Assembly: GCF_004363295.1 (NCBI RefSeq)
Contig: NZ_SNYQ01000006.1
Coordinates: forward strand, 57,863-121,862
Length of the DNA: 64,000 nt
Origin: Mesocricetibacter intestinalis
GTDB taxonomy: Bacteria; Pseudomonadota; Gammaproteobacteria; Enterobacterales; Pasteurellaceae
Reading direction: 5' to 3'
Part shown: positions 48,979-59,500 of the stretch, one piece after another
Numbering within the stretch: position 1 is the first letter of the stretch
Layout of the letters: each line of letters begins with the position of its first letter
Notes under the pieces: generated by a model
What the model was told of the DNA's origin: nothing
The model's database searches: none
What the model saw: the letters and a program-made list of their open reading frames with translations, nothing else
Made by a program: the position numbers and the translations under genes

Positions 48979-49013
48979 GAGTCTTTTTCCGGACAGTAAC
49001 TATAGGATTCCGT

Positions 49014-50684
49014 ATGTCAACACAATTTGTTTATACAATGCAACGCGTAGGTAAGGTGGTACCGCCTAAGCGTCATATTCTCAAAGATATTTCTTTAAGC
49101 TTTTTTCCCGGTGCAAAAATCGGCGTACTGGGATTAAACGGTGCGGGAAAATCCACCCTGCTGCGCATTATGGCCGGAGTGGATAAAGAGTTTGAAGGCG
49201 AAGCACGCCCTCAACCTGGTATTAAAATCGGTTATCTGCCGCAGGAACCTAAATTGGATCCGCAGCAAAGCGTACGCCAAGCGGTGGAAGAAGGTGTTAG
49301 CGAAGTAAAAAGCGCTCTGGATCGTTTAAATGAGGTCTATGCCCTGTATGCGGATCCCGATGCGGACTTTGATAAACTGGCGGCCGAGCAGGCACAATTG
49401 GAAGCCGTAATACAGGCTCATGACGGGCATAACCTGGAAAATCAACTGGAGCGTGCCGCCGATGCTTTGCGTCTGCCGGATTGGGATGCCAAAATAGAGC
49501 ATTTATCCGGGGGGGAGCGCCGCCGTGTAGCGCTTTGCCGTTTATTACTGGAAAAACCGGATATGCTACTGCTGGACGAACCGACTAACCATCTGGATGC
49601 GGAATCCGTGGCTTGGTTGGAACGCTTCCTGCACGACTATGAAGGAACCGTGGTGGCGATTACCCATGACCGTTACTTCTTGGATAATGTAGCCGGTTGG
49701 ATTCTGGAGTTGGATCGCGGCGAAGGCATTCCTTGGGAGGGCAATTACTCCTCTTGGCTGGAACAGAAGGAAAAACGCCTTGCTCAGGAAGCCGCAGCAG
49801 AATCCGCTCGTCAGAAATCCATTGAAAAAGAACTGGAATGGGTTCGCCAGAATCCGAAAGGCCGTCAGGCAAAAAGCAAAGCTCGTATGGCACGTTTTGA
49901 AGAACTCAATAGCAGCGACTATCAGAAACGGAATGAAACTAACGAGTTATTTATTCCACCCGGTCCGCGTCTCGGCGATAAAGTTATCGAAGTACAGAAT
50001 CTGACGAAATCTTACGCTGATCGCACCCTGATCGAAGATTTATCTTTCAGCATACCTAAAGGTGCCATCGTAGGTATTATCGGTGCCAACGGTGCAGGTA
50101 AATCAACGCTGTTCCGTATGTTATCCGGCAAAGAACAGGCGGATTCCGGTTCCATTACATTGGGTGAAACCGTTGTATTGGCATCGGTGGATCAGTTCCG
50201 CGACAGCATGGATGACAAGAAAACCGTATGGGAGGAAATTTCCGGCGGTCAGGATATTCTGACCATAGGTAATTTTGAAATTCCAAGTCGCGCTTATGTG
50301 GGACGTTTCAATTTCAAAGGCGTTGATCAGCAAAAACGGGTAGGTGAGCTTTCCGGCGGCGAACGAGGACGCTTACATCTGGCCAAACTGCTGCAAACCG
50401 GCGGTAATGTGCTATTACTGGACGAACCTACCAATGATCTGGACGTAGAAACCTTACGCGCACTGGAAAATGCCATTCTGGAATTCCCCGGTTCCGCATT
50501 GGTAATTTCCCATGACCGCTGGTTCTTGGATCGTATCGCCACCCATATTCTGGATTACGGTGATGAAGGTAAGGTAACCTTCTATGAAGGCAACTTCTCC
50601 GACTATGAAGAATGGAAGAAAAAGACCTTCGGTGCGGATGCCGCTCAACCCCATCGCATTAAATACAAACGTATCAGTAAATAA
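49014..50684 (+). CDS. ettA: Energy-dependent translational throttle protein EttA (ABC-F)
   Basis: 556 residues, two ABC domains without membrane segments. Walker A sites GLNGAGKST and GANGAGKST, both LSGGER signatures, and Walker B LLLDEPTNHLD / LLLDEPTNDLD are intact. The arm and linker (residues about 95-135; 240-300, KGRQAKSKARMARFEEL) are as in E. coli EttA. Binds the ribosomal E site and gates the first peptide bond according to ATP/ADP. Confidence 0.97.
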   Translation: MSTQFVYTMQRVGKVVPPKRHILKDISLSFFPGAKIGVLGLNGAGKSTLLRIMAGVDKEFEGEARPQPGIKIGYLPQEPKLDPQQSVRQAVEEGVSEVKSALDRLNEVYALYADPDADFDKLAAEQAQLEAVIQAHDGHNLENQLERAADALRLPDWDAKIEHLSGGERRRVALCRLLLEKPDMLLLDEPTNHLDAESVAWLERFLHDYEGTVVAITHDRYFLDNVAGWILELDRGEGIPWEGNYSSWLEQKEKRLAQEAAAESARQKSIEKELEWVRQNPKGRQAKSKARMARFEELNSSDYQKRNETNELFIPPGPRLGDKVIEVQNLTKSYADRTLIEDLSFSIPKGAIVGIIGANGAGKSTLFRMLSGKEQADSGSITLGETVVLASVDQFRDSMDDKKTVWEEISGGQDILTIGNFEIPSRAYVGRFNFKGVDQQKRVGELSGGERGRLHLAKLLQTGGNVLLLDEPTNDLDVETLRALENAILEFPGSALVISHDRWFLDRIATHILDYGDEGKVTFYEGNFSDYEEWKKKTFGADAAQPHRIKYKRISK

Positions 50685-50692
50685 TACGGAAA

Positions 50693-50726
50693 AAATCAGG
50701 GGGCGAAAAACTTCGTCCCCTGATTT
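50693..50726 (+). terminator. Hairpin terminator of ettA
   Basis: AAATCAGGGG/CCCCTGATTT with an inner CGAA/TTCG extension. A weak U-tract follows. Confidence 0.65.
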
Positions 50727-50820
50727 ATACCTTTATATCCACACATAAATAAAAAATCAATAAAAAAGCACCGCTCTTTTTACGACATTTTCGCTTTCTC
50801 TGCTTTGTGCGGTTGATCTT

Positions 50821-51285
50821 CTATTCTGGAATATATCCTTCATCTTCTTCGCTCGGATTAAGCGCCCCTTGTTTTGCCAACTGGTCGCAAATTTCATTTT
50901 CCGCATGTCCCGCATGCCCTTTAACCCATTGCCAGTTCATTTGGTGTTGCTGAATCGCCTGATCCAACCTTATCCATAAATCCTGATTTTTTACCGGCTT
51001 ACCATTAGAGGTTTTCCATTGATTTTTTTTCCAGTTAAAAATCCAACCGGTAATCCCGTTTTTCATATACTGACTATCGCTATATAATGTTACCTCACAG
51101 GGTTCCTTCAGCATAGCCAACGCTTCAATTACTGCTCTAAGCTCCATACGGTTATTGGTGGTGCGAAAGTAACCGCGAGAAAGCCGTTTCTCATGTTGTC
51201 TATAGCGTAATAGCACGCCGATACCACCTGCTCCCGGATTACCTAAACAGGAGCCATCGGTAAAAATTTCAATCCGTTTGCGCAT
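50821..51285 (-). CDS. rnhA: Ribonuclease HI
   Basis: 154 residues. Degrades RNA in RNA:DNA hybrids. The catalytic tetrad is visible: Asp10 ([10 protein letters not shown]), Glu48 (NNRMELRA), Asp70 (LYSDSQY) and Asp near 134 ([11 protein letters not shown]), plus the basic handle ([18 protein letters not shown]). Divergent from dnaQ, the same arrangement as in E. coli, with 72 bp between starts. Confidence 0.98.
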   Translation of the reverse strand: MRKRIEIFTDGSCLGNPGAGGIGVLLRYRQHEKRLSRGYFRTTNNRMELRAVIEALAMLKEPCEVTLYSDSQYMKNGITGWIFNWKKNQWKTSNGKPVKNQDLWIRLDQAIQQHQMNWQWVKGHAGHAENEICDQLAKQGALNPSEEDEGYIPE

Positions 51286-51357
51286 AAAAAATAAAGAAAT
51301 TCAAACTAATAACTTTGCTATAATAGTGCAAAATCAACCAAATAAACAGTCGAATAT

Positions 51358-52131
51358 ATGAAAACCGAAATAGATAATAACCGACAGATTGTACTGGATA
51401 CGGAAACCACGGGGATGAACCAGTTTGGCGCACATTACGAAGGGCATTGTATTATTGAAATCGGTGCCGTAGAAATGATTAACCGCCGCTATACCGGCAG
51501 AAAATTGCATCTTTATATCAAACCCGATCGCCCTATTGATCCCGAAGCCATTAAGGTTCACGGTATTACCGATGAAATGCTGGCGGATAAACCGGATTTT
51601 ACCGCCGTCGCCCAAGAATTTATTGATTTTATTCAGGGTGCCGAGCTGCTGATTCATAATGCGCCCTTTGACGTAGGATTTATGGATTATGAATTCCGCA
51701 AACATAATATCAATATAAAAACCGCCGATATCTGTACGGTTACCGATACCTTACAAATGGCGCGCCAGATGTATCCGGGCAAGCGTAACAGCTTGGACGC
51801 ATTATGTGATCGCCTGTCCATTGATAATAGTAAACGTGTGTTGCACGGCGCCTTGCTGGATGCGGAGATTTTAGGTGATGTCTATCTGGCCATGACCGGC
51901 GGCCAAACAAGCTTATTTGACGAAGAGGAAGCGAAACCCGCCATAGAAGAAATTCAAATCGTAGCTCAAAGCAGCACGGATTATTCCGGTGCAAATTTGA
52001 AGCTTATCGAACCCACACAGGAAGAACAATTGGCCCACCTGGAATATATCAAATTAATCAGCAAAAAAAGTAAAGATAATTGCCTGTGGGAAAAACGTTT
52101 ATTAAAAGATGAAGAAAGCCAACTACATTAA
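51358..52131 (+). CDS. dnaQ: DNA polymerase III epsilon subunit (proofreading exonuclease)
   Basis: 257 residues. DnaQ-fold with ExoI VLDTETTGMN, ExoII HNAPFDVGFMDYE and ExoIII HGALLDAEILGDVY, giving the 3'-5' exonuclease site. The beta-clamp motif QTSLF follows directly, then a flexible C-terminal tail that binds alpha. No obvious ribosome site: the leader is A/T-rich, and rnhA-dnaQ spacing suggests overlapping divergent promoters, as in E. coli. tRNA-Asp genes follow, as aspV does in E. coli. Confidence 0.97.
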   Translation: MKTEIDNNRQIVLDTETTGMNQFGAHYEGHCIIEIGAVEMINRRYTGRKLHLYIKPDRPIDPEAIKVHGITDEMLADKPDFTAVAQEFIDFIQGAELLIHNAPFDVGFMDYEFRKHNINIKTADICTVTDTLQMARQMYPGKRNSLDALCDRLSIDNSKRVLHGALLDAEILGDVYLAMTGGQTSLFDEEEAKPAIEEIQIVAQSSTDYSGANLKLIEPTQEEQLAHLEYIKLISKKSKDNCLWEKRLLKDEESQLH

Positions 52132-52195
52132 TAGACTAAAGAATTCGCTTTTCGTTTAGGATTTAAGCAAGTAAACTCAAGCAATGAAAAAAAAG

Positions 52196-52224
52196 TTGAC
52201 GGAATACCCTTTCGCGATTATCAT
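52196..52224 (+). promoter_or_regulatory. Promoter of the tRNA-Asp pair
   Basis: TTGACG, 17-bp spacer, TATCAT. The -10 is identical to that of tRNA-Asn. Confidence 0.65.
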
Positions 52225-52239
52225 CTGCCACACCAATGC

Positions 52240-52316
52240 GGAGTGGTAGTTCAGCTGGTTAGAATACCTGCCTGTCACGCAGGGGGTCGCGGGTTCGAGT
52301 CCCGTCCATTCCGCCA
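52240..52316 (+). tRNA. tRNA-Asp (GUC), copy 1
   Basis: 77 nt with CCA; anticodon GTC in CTGTCACG. Acceptor GGAGTGG/CCATTCC: the fifth pair is T-A instead of the C-G of copy 2. Confidence 0.97.
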
Positions 52317-52335
52317 TTTTTATCCTCAGATTTAC

Positions 52336-52412
52336 GGAGCGGTAGTTCAGCTGGTTAGAATACCTGCCTGTCACGCAGGGGGTCGCGGGTTCGAGTCCCG
52401 TCCGTTCCGCCA
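52336..52412 (+). tRNA. tRNA-Asp (GUC), copy 2
   Basis: 77 nt with CCA, 19 bp after copy 1 and identical to it except the acceptor pair (GGAGCGG/CCGTTCC). Likely co-transcribed. Confidence 0.97.
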
Positions 52413-52650
52413 ATTTTTATCTCTTTTCCGCTTTATCAAGTAATATATTATTAGCTTTATTTACTTTAATTAAAGTTTTTAATTACCAAGAGTAAATAAA
52501 TCTTTTAGCAGTTACCTTATATCCCCCTAATTGTTAAGCATAATAAATAAAAATATAGTCTCCTCCTATCTCTTGCAGAATGCTGATTTTGTACAATCAA
52601 CCGAAGGAAATCGCGCTTATTCTCCCTAATATTCGGCGTAACCTCATTAA

Positions 52651-52677
52651 AAAACCCTCCTGAGTAAGGAGGGTTTT
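52651..52677. terminator. Bidirectional terminator between tRNA-Asp and the TpgA-like gene
   Basis: AAAACCCTCC/GGAGGGTTTT, a 10-bp stem with a 7-nt loop. U-rich on both strands (U6 on the minus side), 19 bp past the TpgA-like stop. The rest of 52413-52695 is A/T-rich with nothing else recognised. Confidence 0.82.
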
Positions 52678-52695
52678 GTTTAACTATTAATAAGA

Positions 52696-53517
52696 TTATT
52701 TGGCGATACCTGAGCCGTCCACTTCAACTTCAACGCGGCGGTTTGGCTGTAAGCACTGAATATATGCGGCCTTATTACCTTTATTGCTGCATTGTTTTAC
52801 CGGCTGTGATTTTCCTGCTCCATAAGCGATCATCACATTAGCCGGAATACCGCGCTGTGCTAGGTATAAACGTACGGTTTCCGCACGACGCTGAGACAAT
52901 TTACGGTTATAACTTTCACTACCGAGTAAATCCGTATGTCCGGTAATTCTAACGCTATTCAATTGATCAAACTTACTTAATTCCGAAGCAAGTCTATCCA
53001 ATTCCGCTCGTCCTTTTGCGTTCATATCGCCAATATCGCCTTTATTAAAGCTAAATAAAGCATCCGCCGAAAGCGTATAGCGTTTCATTGCCTTTTCTGC
53101 ACCACCACAGGCGGCATCAACAGGCTCTACCGCTTTCCAGTAAAAACTACGAGCATAGCTGTCTTTATCAAATAACACTTTGTATTGGCAAGTTGTTATA
53201 TCATCCTTACCTACACCGGGCGTATTAAAATGAAATAAATAATCCCACTCACGCACACGGAAGCCTTCTCCGTACTGCGGACGACCGATTAAGGCATAAA
53301 GCTGATCCTTTGTCATCCCGGCACGAATTTCTTTTAAACTTTGTACATTCGGGAATGTCCCCCGATCCTTATCAAAAGTCGTATCGTAAGCCTTCGGCCA
53401 CACCACTTTATCCGTAGTACCGTCCGATTTCACATTGGTTCCGGCCGTTGTACAGGCGGATAAAGCAGCCATAGCACCGATAAGTACGGCTAATTGTTTT
53501 AGTTTACTGTTAAACAT
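52696..53517 (-). CDS. BamE/OmpA-domain lipoprotein, TpgA-like adhesin partner
   Basis: 273 residues from MFNSKLKQLA (AAGGA 8 nt upstream; a longer frame enters the adhesin gene). Lipobox LSAC with Cys22. Residues about 50-140 resemble a BamE/SmpA domain (EIRAGMTKDQLYALIGRPQY, REWDYLFHF). Residues about 165-265 form an OmpA-type peptidoglycan-binding domain (VRITGHTDLLGSESYNRKLS, RRAETVRLYLAQRG). This two-domain design and its place 55 bp after a trimeric autotransporter match TpgA of Acinetobacter, which anchors the adhesin to peptidoglycan. Confidence 0.82.
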   Translation of the reverse strand: MFNSKLKQLAVLIGAMAALSACTTAGTNVKSDGTTDKVVWPKAYDTTFDKDRGTFPNVQSLKEIRAGMTKDQLYALIGRPQYGEGFRVREWDYLFHFNTPGVGKDDITTCQYKVLFDKDSYARSFYWKAVEPVDAACGGAEKAMKRYTLSADALFSFNKGDIGDMNAKGRAELDRLASELSKFDQLNSVRITGHTDLLGSESYNRKLSQRRAETVRLYLAQRGIPANVMIAYGAGKSQPVKQCSNKGNKAAYIQCLQPNRRVEVEVDGSGIAK

Positions 53518-53572
53518 TGTTTTTCCTTGCTCTGAAAACTTTGCCAATGCCTCTCGACATTGGCAAAAAGAA

Positions 53573-56500
53573 TTACCACATATAACCGGCACCAACGGTT
53601 GCACCTACACTACCGCGACTGTTACTGGATACAGAACCTTTAATAATCCAGTTACCGCCGTCGGAGATGGAAGAGATACCCACTGCATAAGCCTGTTGAC
53701 CGCGATAAGTACTACCGCCCACACCGACTAAGCTCTTACCAGGAATATAAGCCTGAGGGATACCTGCCGTTGCCATTGCGGTTGCCGTACCTGCATCGGC
53801 TCTAGCTTCCGCTTGAGCAATACGGTTGTTAAAGCCTTGTGTAATACCATTTAATTGGCTGACATTTACCGCATCTGTAGGTTCAACCCCCGGAGCTACG
53901 TTGGTAATACGATTACCGCCGTTATTTAAGCCTTTGGTGGTTAAACTAACCGTACGCGCCGGGTTGCCTGCCGGTGTAATAGTAATACCGGAACCGTTTT
54001 GTACCACTGTATTACCTTCCGCATCTGAGGTTTGAACCGAAGTCAGACCGGTTAAGGCTTTAGATAATTTCACCGTGAGCTTATCACCGGATGATACAAC
54101 ACCGATATTATTATCAGACAGTTTGCTACTGTCGGTTTGACCGCCGACAATATTCAAGGTTGAACCCAGCTTGCGGTTTATGCTTTCGCCGCTATCGCCT
54201 TTAAAGCTCAAACCATCATCCATGGTAGCTACCTGACGGGTTGTAGTAGAACCGTCCGCATTATTGGTGTTGTAGGTAATACGTGTAATACCATCACCAC
54301 CCTGTGCCGGAGCATCTAAGGTTCCCTTACCATTGGATACGGTAATGGTCGCATCAGCCCCGTCTTTACCTTTCACCGAGATAGAACCGTCTGCACCGTT
54401 AATTACGATATTGGCACCGTCTTTACCGCTCACCACGATAGAACCGTCCGCACCGTTAATCACGATAGTAGCGCCTTCTTTACCATTTACGGTAATGGAA
54501 CCGTCAGCACCGCCCTTATTACCGGCGGCCGAATCCGAACCTTTTTCACCGACAACAAAGTTATTGTTAGCGGCAAGTTCATAACCATTATCAATTTGCT
54601 TAACAATAATATTGTTATGCGTCGCATTCTGATTAAGAGCAAAGGTTTCATCAGTATTTACACGGGTCGCTTTAGATTTATCTTCAGCGGACATTGCATC
54701 AATTTCAGATGTATCACCATTTGTTGTCAGGTTAAAGCCGGCACTAGCAACTGTTGAATTCAGCTGCGATAAATTCACCGCATCAGTGCCATTAACTGCT
54801 GCTGTTACATTGGTAATCTGTTTGTTACCGGCATCAATACCGGATTGAGTAACACTCGGGCCATCTTTGATGGTTAAGCCGTTACCGTTCAGCGTTGTAT
54901 TACCAACGGTTACGCCATCGTTATCAACCTTAGTATCACCGATCTGCAGGCTACCGTCTTCACCTAAATCAATATCCTTATCTAAATTTACAGTAAACTC
55001 CTTGCCTCCGGTATCATTTTTACCCTCTGTTACAGTGATATTTTTTCCACCGACTACAGTTTCTTCTTTGGCAATTTGTTGTTTAATTTCGTTAGATAAA
55101 TCAACTTGATAAGTTGTGGTGTAATTAGCGGCATCTGTTTCTGCTTTCACAACTACACTGTCAGATCCGGCGCTAACAACTGATTTATCAGCATTTACAG
55201 TATAAATGGTTTGGTTCTTAGCACCTTGCGTACTATTAATAGTTACGTTTTTACCTGCTTGCACCTCAGTTTTAGCTGCAGCACTTGAGGCCTCTAACTG
55301 ATCCAAGTTCACCGCATCCGTACCGTTAGTACCCGCCGCCACATTGGTAATGGTATTACCGCCGTTATTCAGACCGCTATCGGTCAGACTAACAGGTTTT
55401 TTATCCTGAGCAATTGGCGTAATAGTAATACCGCCGCCGTTGATTACCGTATTGGAACCGCTACCTGTCAGACCGATAGAGCTTAGGTCGGTCAGAGCTT
55501 TCGCCATTCTAACAGTAAGAACTCCGTCAATATTATCTACGCGCAGGTTCTTATCCGCTACCTCGGCATCATCATCCGCACCACCTTTGATGGTTAAGGT
55601 TTCATTCAGCTTCTTAGCAATCACGCCGCCTTTATCACCTTGGAACTTCAGACCGTCATTTAAGGTCGCAACGGTTTCCGGTTTACCGGTCGGGTTGCCT
55701 TCAGCATCTTTCGGCTGATAAACGATACGGGTGGTGGTTTCACCGTCCTTACCGTTAACACCGGCAGGGCCTTCTCCGCCTTTAATGGTTAAGCCGTCTT
55801 TACCGTCTTTACCGTTCAGACCGATGGAGCCGTCTTTACCGTTGATCACTACTGCGCTACCGTCTTGACCGTTTACGCCGATAGTACCGTCTACGCCATC
55901 CTTGCCGTCTTTACCTTTCTCACCCACGGTTACATTATTGGAGAGCGCTACCTGCAACGCTTTGGTGCCGTTTTCACCATCCACCACTTTCGTCGTAACA
56001 CTGCCGTCGCCAATCACGCTGACGGTTTTACCCAGATCCGCTTTCACCGCAGTACCCTTGTCATCGGTTAAACCGAAGCCGTCGGTGGTCAGGTCAGTAA
56101 CCGTATTTTTCAGGTCGCCCACATTCACCGCATTGCTGCTTGTAGCATTGCTTAAATCCGTTGGGTTGCCATCTGCATCAACCAGGCCGCTAGAGACGTT
56201 GGTAATGGTATTACCGCCGTTATCCAAACCGTTACCGGTCAGACTAACATTGCCTTTACCTTCCGCCGGGTTGGTCGGAGTAATGCTGATACCGTCACCA
56301 CTTACTTTAGTTGTACCGTTCGGATTTGATGTGGTTACCGAGCTTAAATCCGCCAGGTCTTTCGCCATCTTAATCACTAAGCTGTCGTTATCATTATCCA
56401 CACGGAGGTTTTTATCCGTTACCGTCGCATTGCTATCCAGGTTACCTTTGATGGTTAAGGTTTCATTCAGCTTCTTAGCAATCACGCCGCCTTTATCACC

Positions 56501-59500
56501 TTGGAACTTCAGACCGTCATTTAAGGTCGCAACGGTTTCCGGTTCACCGGTCGGGTTGCCTTCAGCATCTTTCGGCTGATAAACGATACGGGTGGTGGTT
56601 TCGCCGTCCTTACCGTCAACGCCGGCAGGACCTTGTGCACCTTTAATGGTTAAGCCGTCTTTGCCGTCTTTACCGTTCAGACCGATGGAGCCGTCTTTAC
56701 CGTTGATCACTACCGCACTGCCGTCTTTACCGTTTACACCGATAGTACCGTCAACACCATCCTGGCCGTCTTTACCTTTCTCACCCACGGTTACATTATT
56801 GGAGAGCGCCACCTGCAACGCTTTGGTGCCGTTTTCACCATCCACCACTTGCGTCTTAACGCTGCCGTCGCCGATGACGCTGACGGTTTTACCCAGATCC
56901 GCTTTCACCGCAGTACCCTTGTCATCGGTTAAACCGAAGCCGTCGGTGGTCAGGTCAGTAACCGTATTTTTCAGGTCGCCCACATTCACCGCATTGCTGC
57001 TTGTAGCATTGCTTAAATCCGTTGGCTTGCCATTTGCATCAACCAGGCCGCTAGATACGTTGGTAATGGTATTACCGCCGTTATCCAAACCGTTACCGGT
57101 CAGACTAACATTGCCTTTACCTTCCGCCGGGTTGGTCGGAGTAATGCTGATACCGTCACCACTTACTTTAGTTGTGCCGTTCGGATTTGATGTGGTTACC
57201 GAGCTTAAATCCGCTAGGTCTTTCGCCATCTTAATCACTAAGCTGTCGCTATCATTATCCACACGGAGGTTTTTATCCGTTACCGTCGCATTGCTATCCA
57301 GGTTACCTTTGATGGTTAAGGTTTCATTCAGCTTCTTAGCAATCACGCCGCCTTTATCACCTTGGAACTTCAGACCGTCATTTAAGGTTGCGACGGTTTC
57401 CGGTTTACCGGTCGGGTTGCCTTCAGCATCTTTCGGCTGATAAACGATACGGGTGGTGGTTTCACCGTCCTTACCGTCAACGCCGGCAGGACCTTGTGCG
57501 CCTTTAATGGTTAAGCCGTCTTTGCCGTCTTTACCGTTCAGACCGATGGAGCCGTCTTTACCGTTGATCACCACGCTGGAGCCATCTTTACCGTTTACGC
57601 CGATAGAGCCGTCTATACCGTCTTTACCGTTCTGACCGTCTTGACCCGCTTCGCCTTTTTCACCCACCACAATATTGTTGCTGGTAGATACCGTATAGGT
57701 GGTCGAACCGTCCTTATTGGTTTTGCTGGTTACGTTGACGTTCTGACCTTCTTCAACATAGGTCTTCGACGCCGCACCAGTGGCGTTTAACTGGTCTAGG
57801 TTCACCGCATCCGTACCGTTGGTACCGTTTGCTACATTGGTAATGGTGTTACCGCCGTTATTCAGACCTTTATCAGTCAGGCTGACATTGCCTTTACCTT
57901 CCGCCGGGTTAGTCGGGCTAATGGTAATACCGCCGCCGTTCAATACCGTGCTGACATTATCGCCGCTTAGGCTGATGGAGGTTAACTCTTGCAAGTCTTT
58001 CGCCATCTTCACCACTAAGGTGCCGTTATCGTTATCCACGCGCAGGTTTTTATCCGTTACCGTCGCATTGCTAGCCAGGTTACCTTTGATCGCCAGGGTT
58101 TCACCCAGTTTCTTAGCGATAACTTCACCTTTATCCCCTTGGAACTTCAAGCCGTCATCCATGGTCGCCACTTCACGAGTAACGTTTTCCATAATGATAT
58201 TGCCGTTTTCATCCTTCTGCGGATTACCTTCTGCATCTAATACCGGACGGGTAGTTTCATAAACCACACGGGTGATTTCTTTACCGCCGTCTTTTGGCTC
58301 AACCGTGGTTTGACCTTCGCCTAATTTAATGTTGGCGGAGATTAAACCGTCTTTGCCGTTAACGCCGTCTTTACCCGCCGGGCCGGTTAAGCCGATGGAG
58401 CCGTCTTTACCGTTGATCACCACGCTGGAGCCATCTTTACCGTTTACGCCGATAGAGCCGTCTATACCGTCTTTACCGTTCTGACCGTCTTGACCCGCTT
58501 CGCCTTTTTCACCCACCACAATATTGTTGCTGGTAGATACCGTATAGGTGGTCGAACCGTCCTTATTGGTTTTGCTGGTTACGTTGACGTTCTGACCTTC
58601 TTCAACATAGGTCTTCGACGCCGCACCAGTGGCGTTTAACTGATCCAGGTTCACCGCATCCGTACCGTTGGTACCGTTCGCTACATTGGTAATGGTGTTA
58701 CCGCCGTTATTCAGACCTTTATCAGTCAGGCTAACATTGCCTTTACCTTCCGCCGGGTTAGTCGGGCTAATGGTGATACCGCCGCCGTTCAATACCGTGC
58801 TGACATTATCGCCGCTTAGGCTGATGGAGGTTAACTCTTGCAAGTCTTTCGCCATCTTCACCACTAAGGTGCCGTTATCGTTATCCACACGGAGGTTTTT
58901 ATCCGTTACTGTCGCATTGCTATCCAGGTTACCTTTGATCGCTAGGGTTTCACCCAGTTTCTTAGCGATAACTTCACCTTTATCCCCTTGGAACTTCAAG
59001 CCGTCATCCATGGTCGCCACTTCGCGAGTAACGTTTTCCATAATGATATTGCCGTTTTCATCCTTCTGCGGATTACCTTCTGCATCTAATACCGGACGGG
59101 TAGTTTCATAAACCACACGGGTGATTTCTTTACCGCCGTCTTTCGGCTCAACCGTGGTTTGACCTTCGCCTAATTTAATATTGGCGGAGATTAAACCGTC
59201 TTTGCCGTTAACGCCGTCTTTACCCGCCGGGCCGGTTAAGCCGATGGAGCCGTCTTTACCGTTGATCACCACGCTGGAGCCGTCTTTACCGTTTACGCCG
59301 ATAGAGCCGTCTATACCGTCTTTACCGTTCTGACCGTCTTGACCCGCTTCGCCTTTTTCACCCACCACAATATTGTTGCTGGTAGATACCGTATAGGTGG
59401 TCGAACCGTCCTTATTGGTTTTGCTGGTTACGTTGACGTTCTGACCTTCTTCAACATAGGTCTTCGACGCCGCACCGGTGGCGTTTAACTGGTCTAGGTT

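Noticed and set aside
51740..51994. Minus-strand 84-codon frame within dnaQ
   Set aside because: Entirely antisense to well-conserved dnaQ codons; no independent signals.
52177..52413. Minus-strand frame across both tRNA-Asp genes (TGLEPATPCVTG)
   Set aside because: This is the well-known spurious translation of tRNA-Asp; its internal repeat is just the duplicated tRNA.
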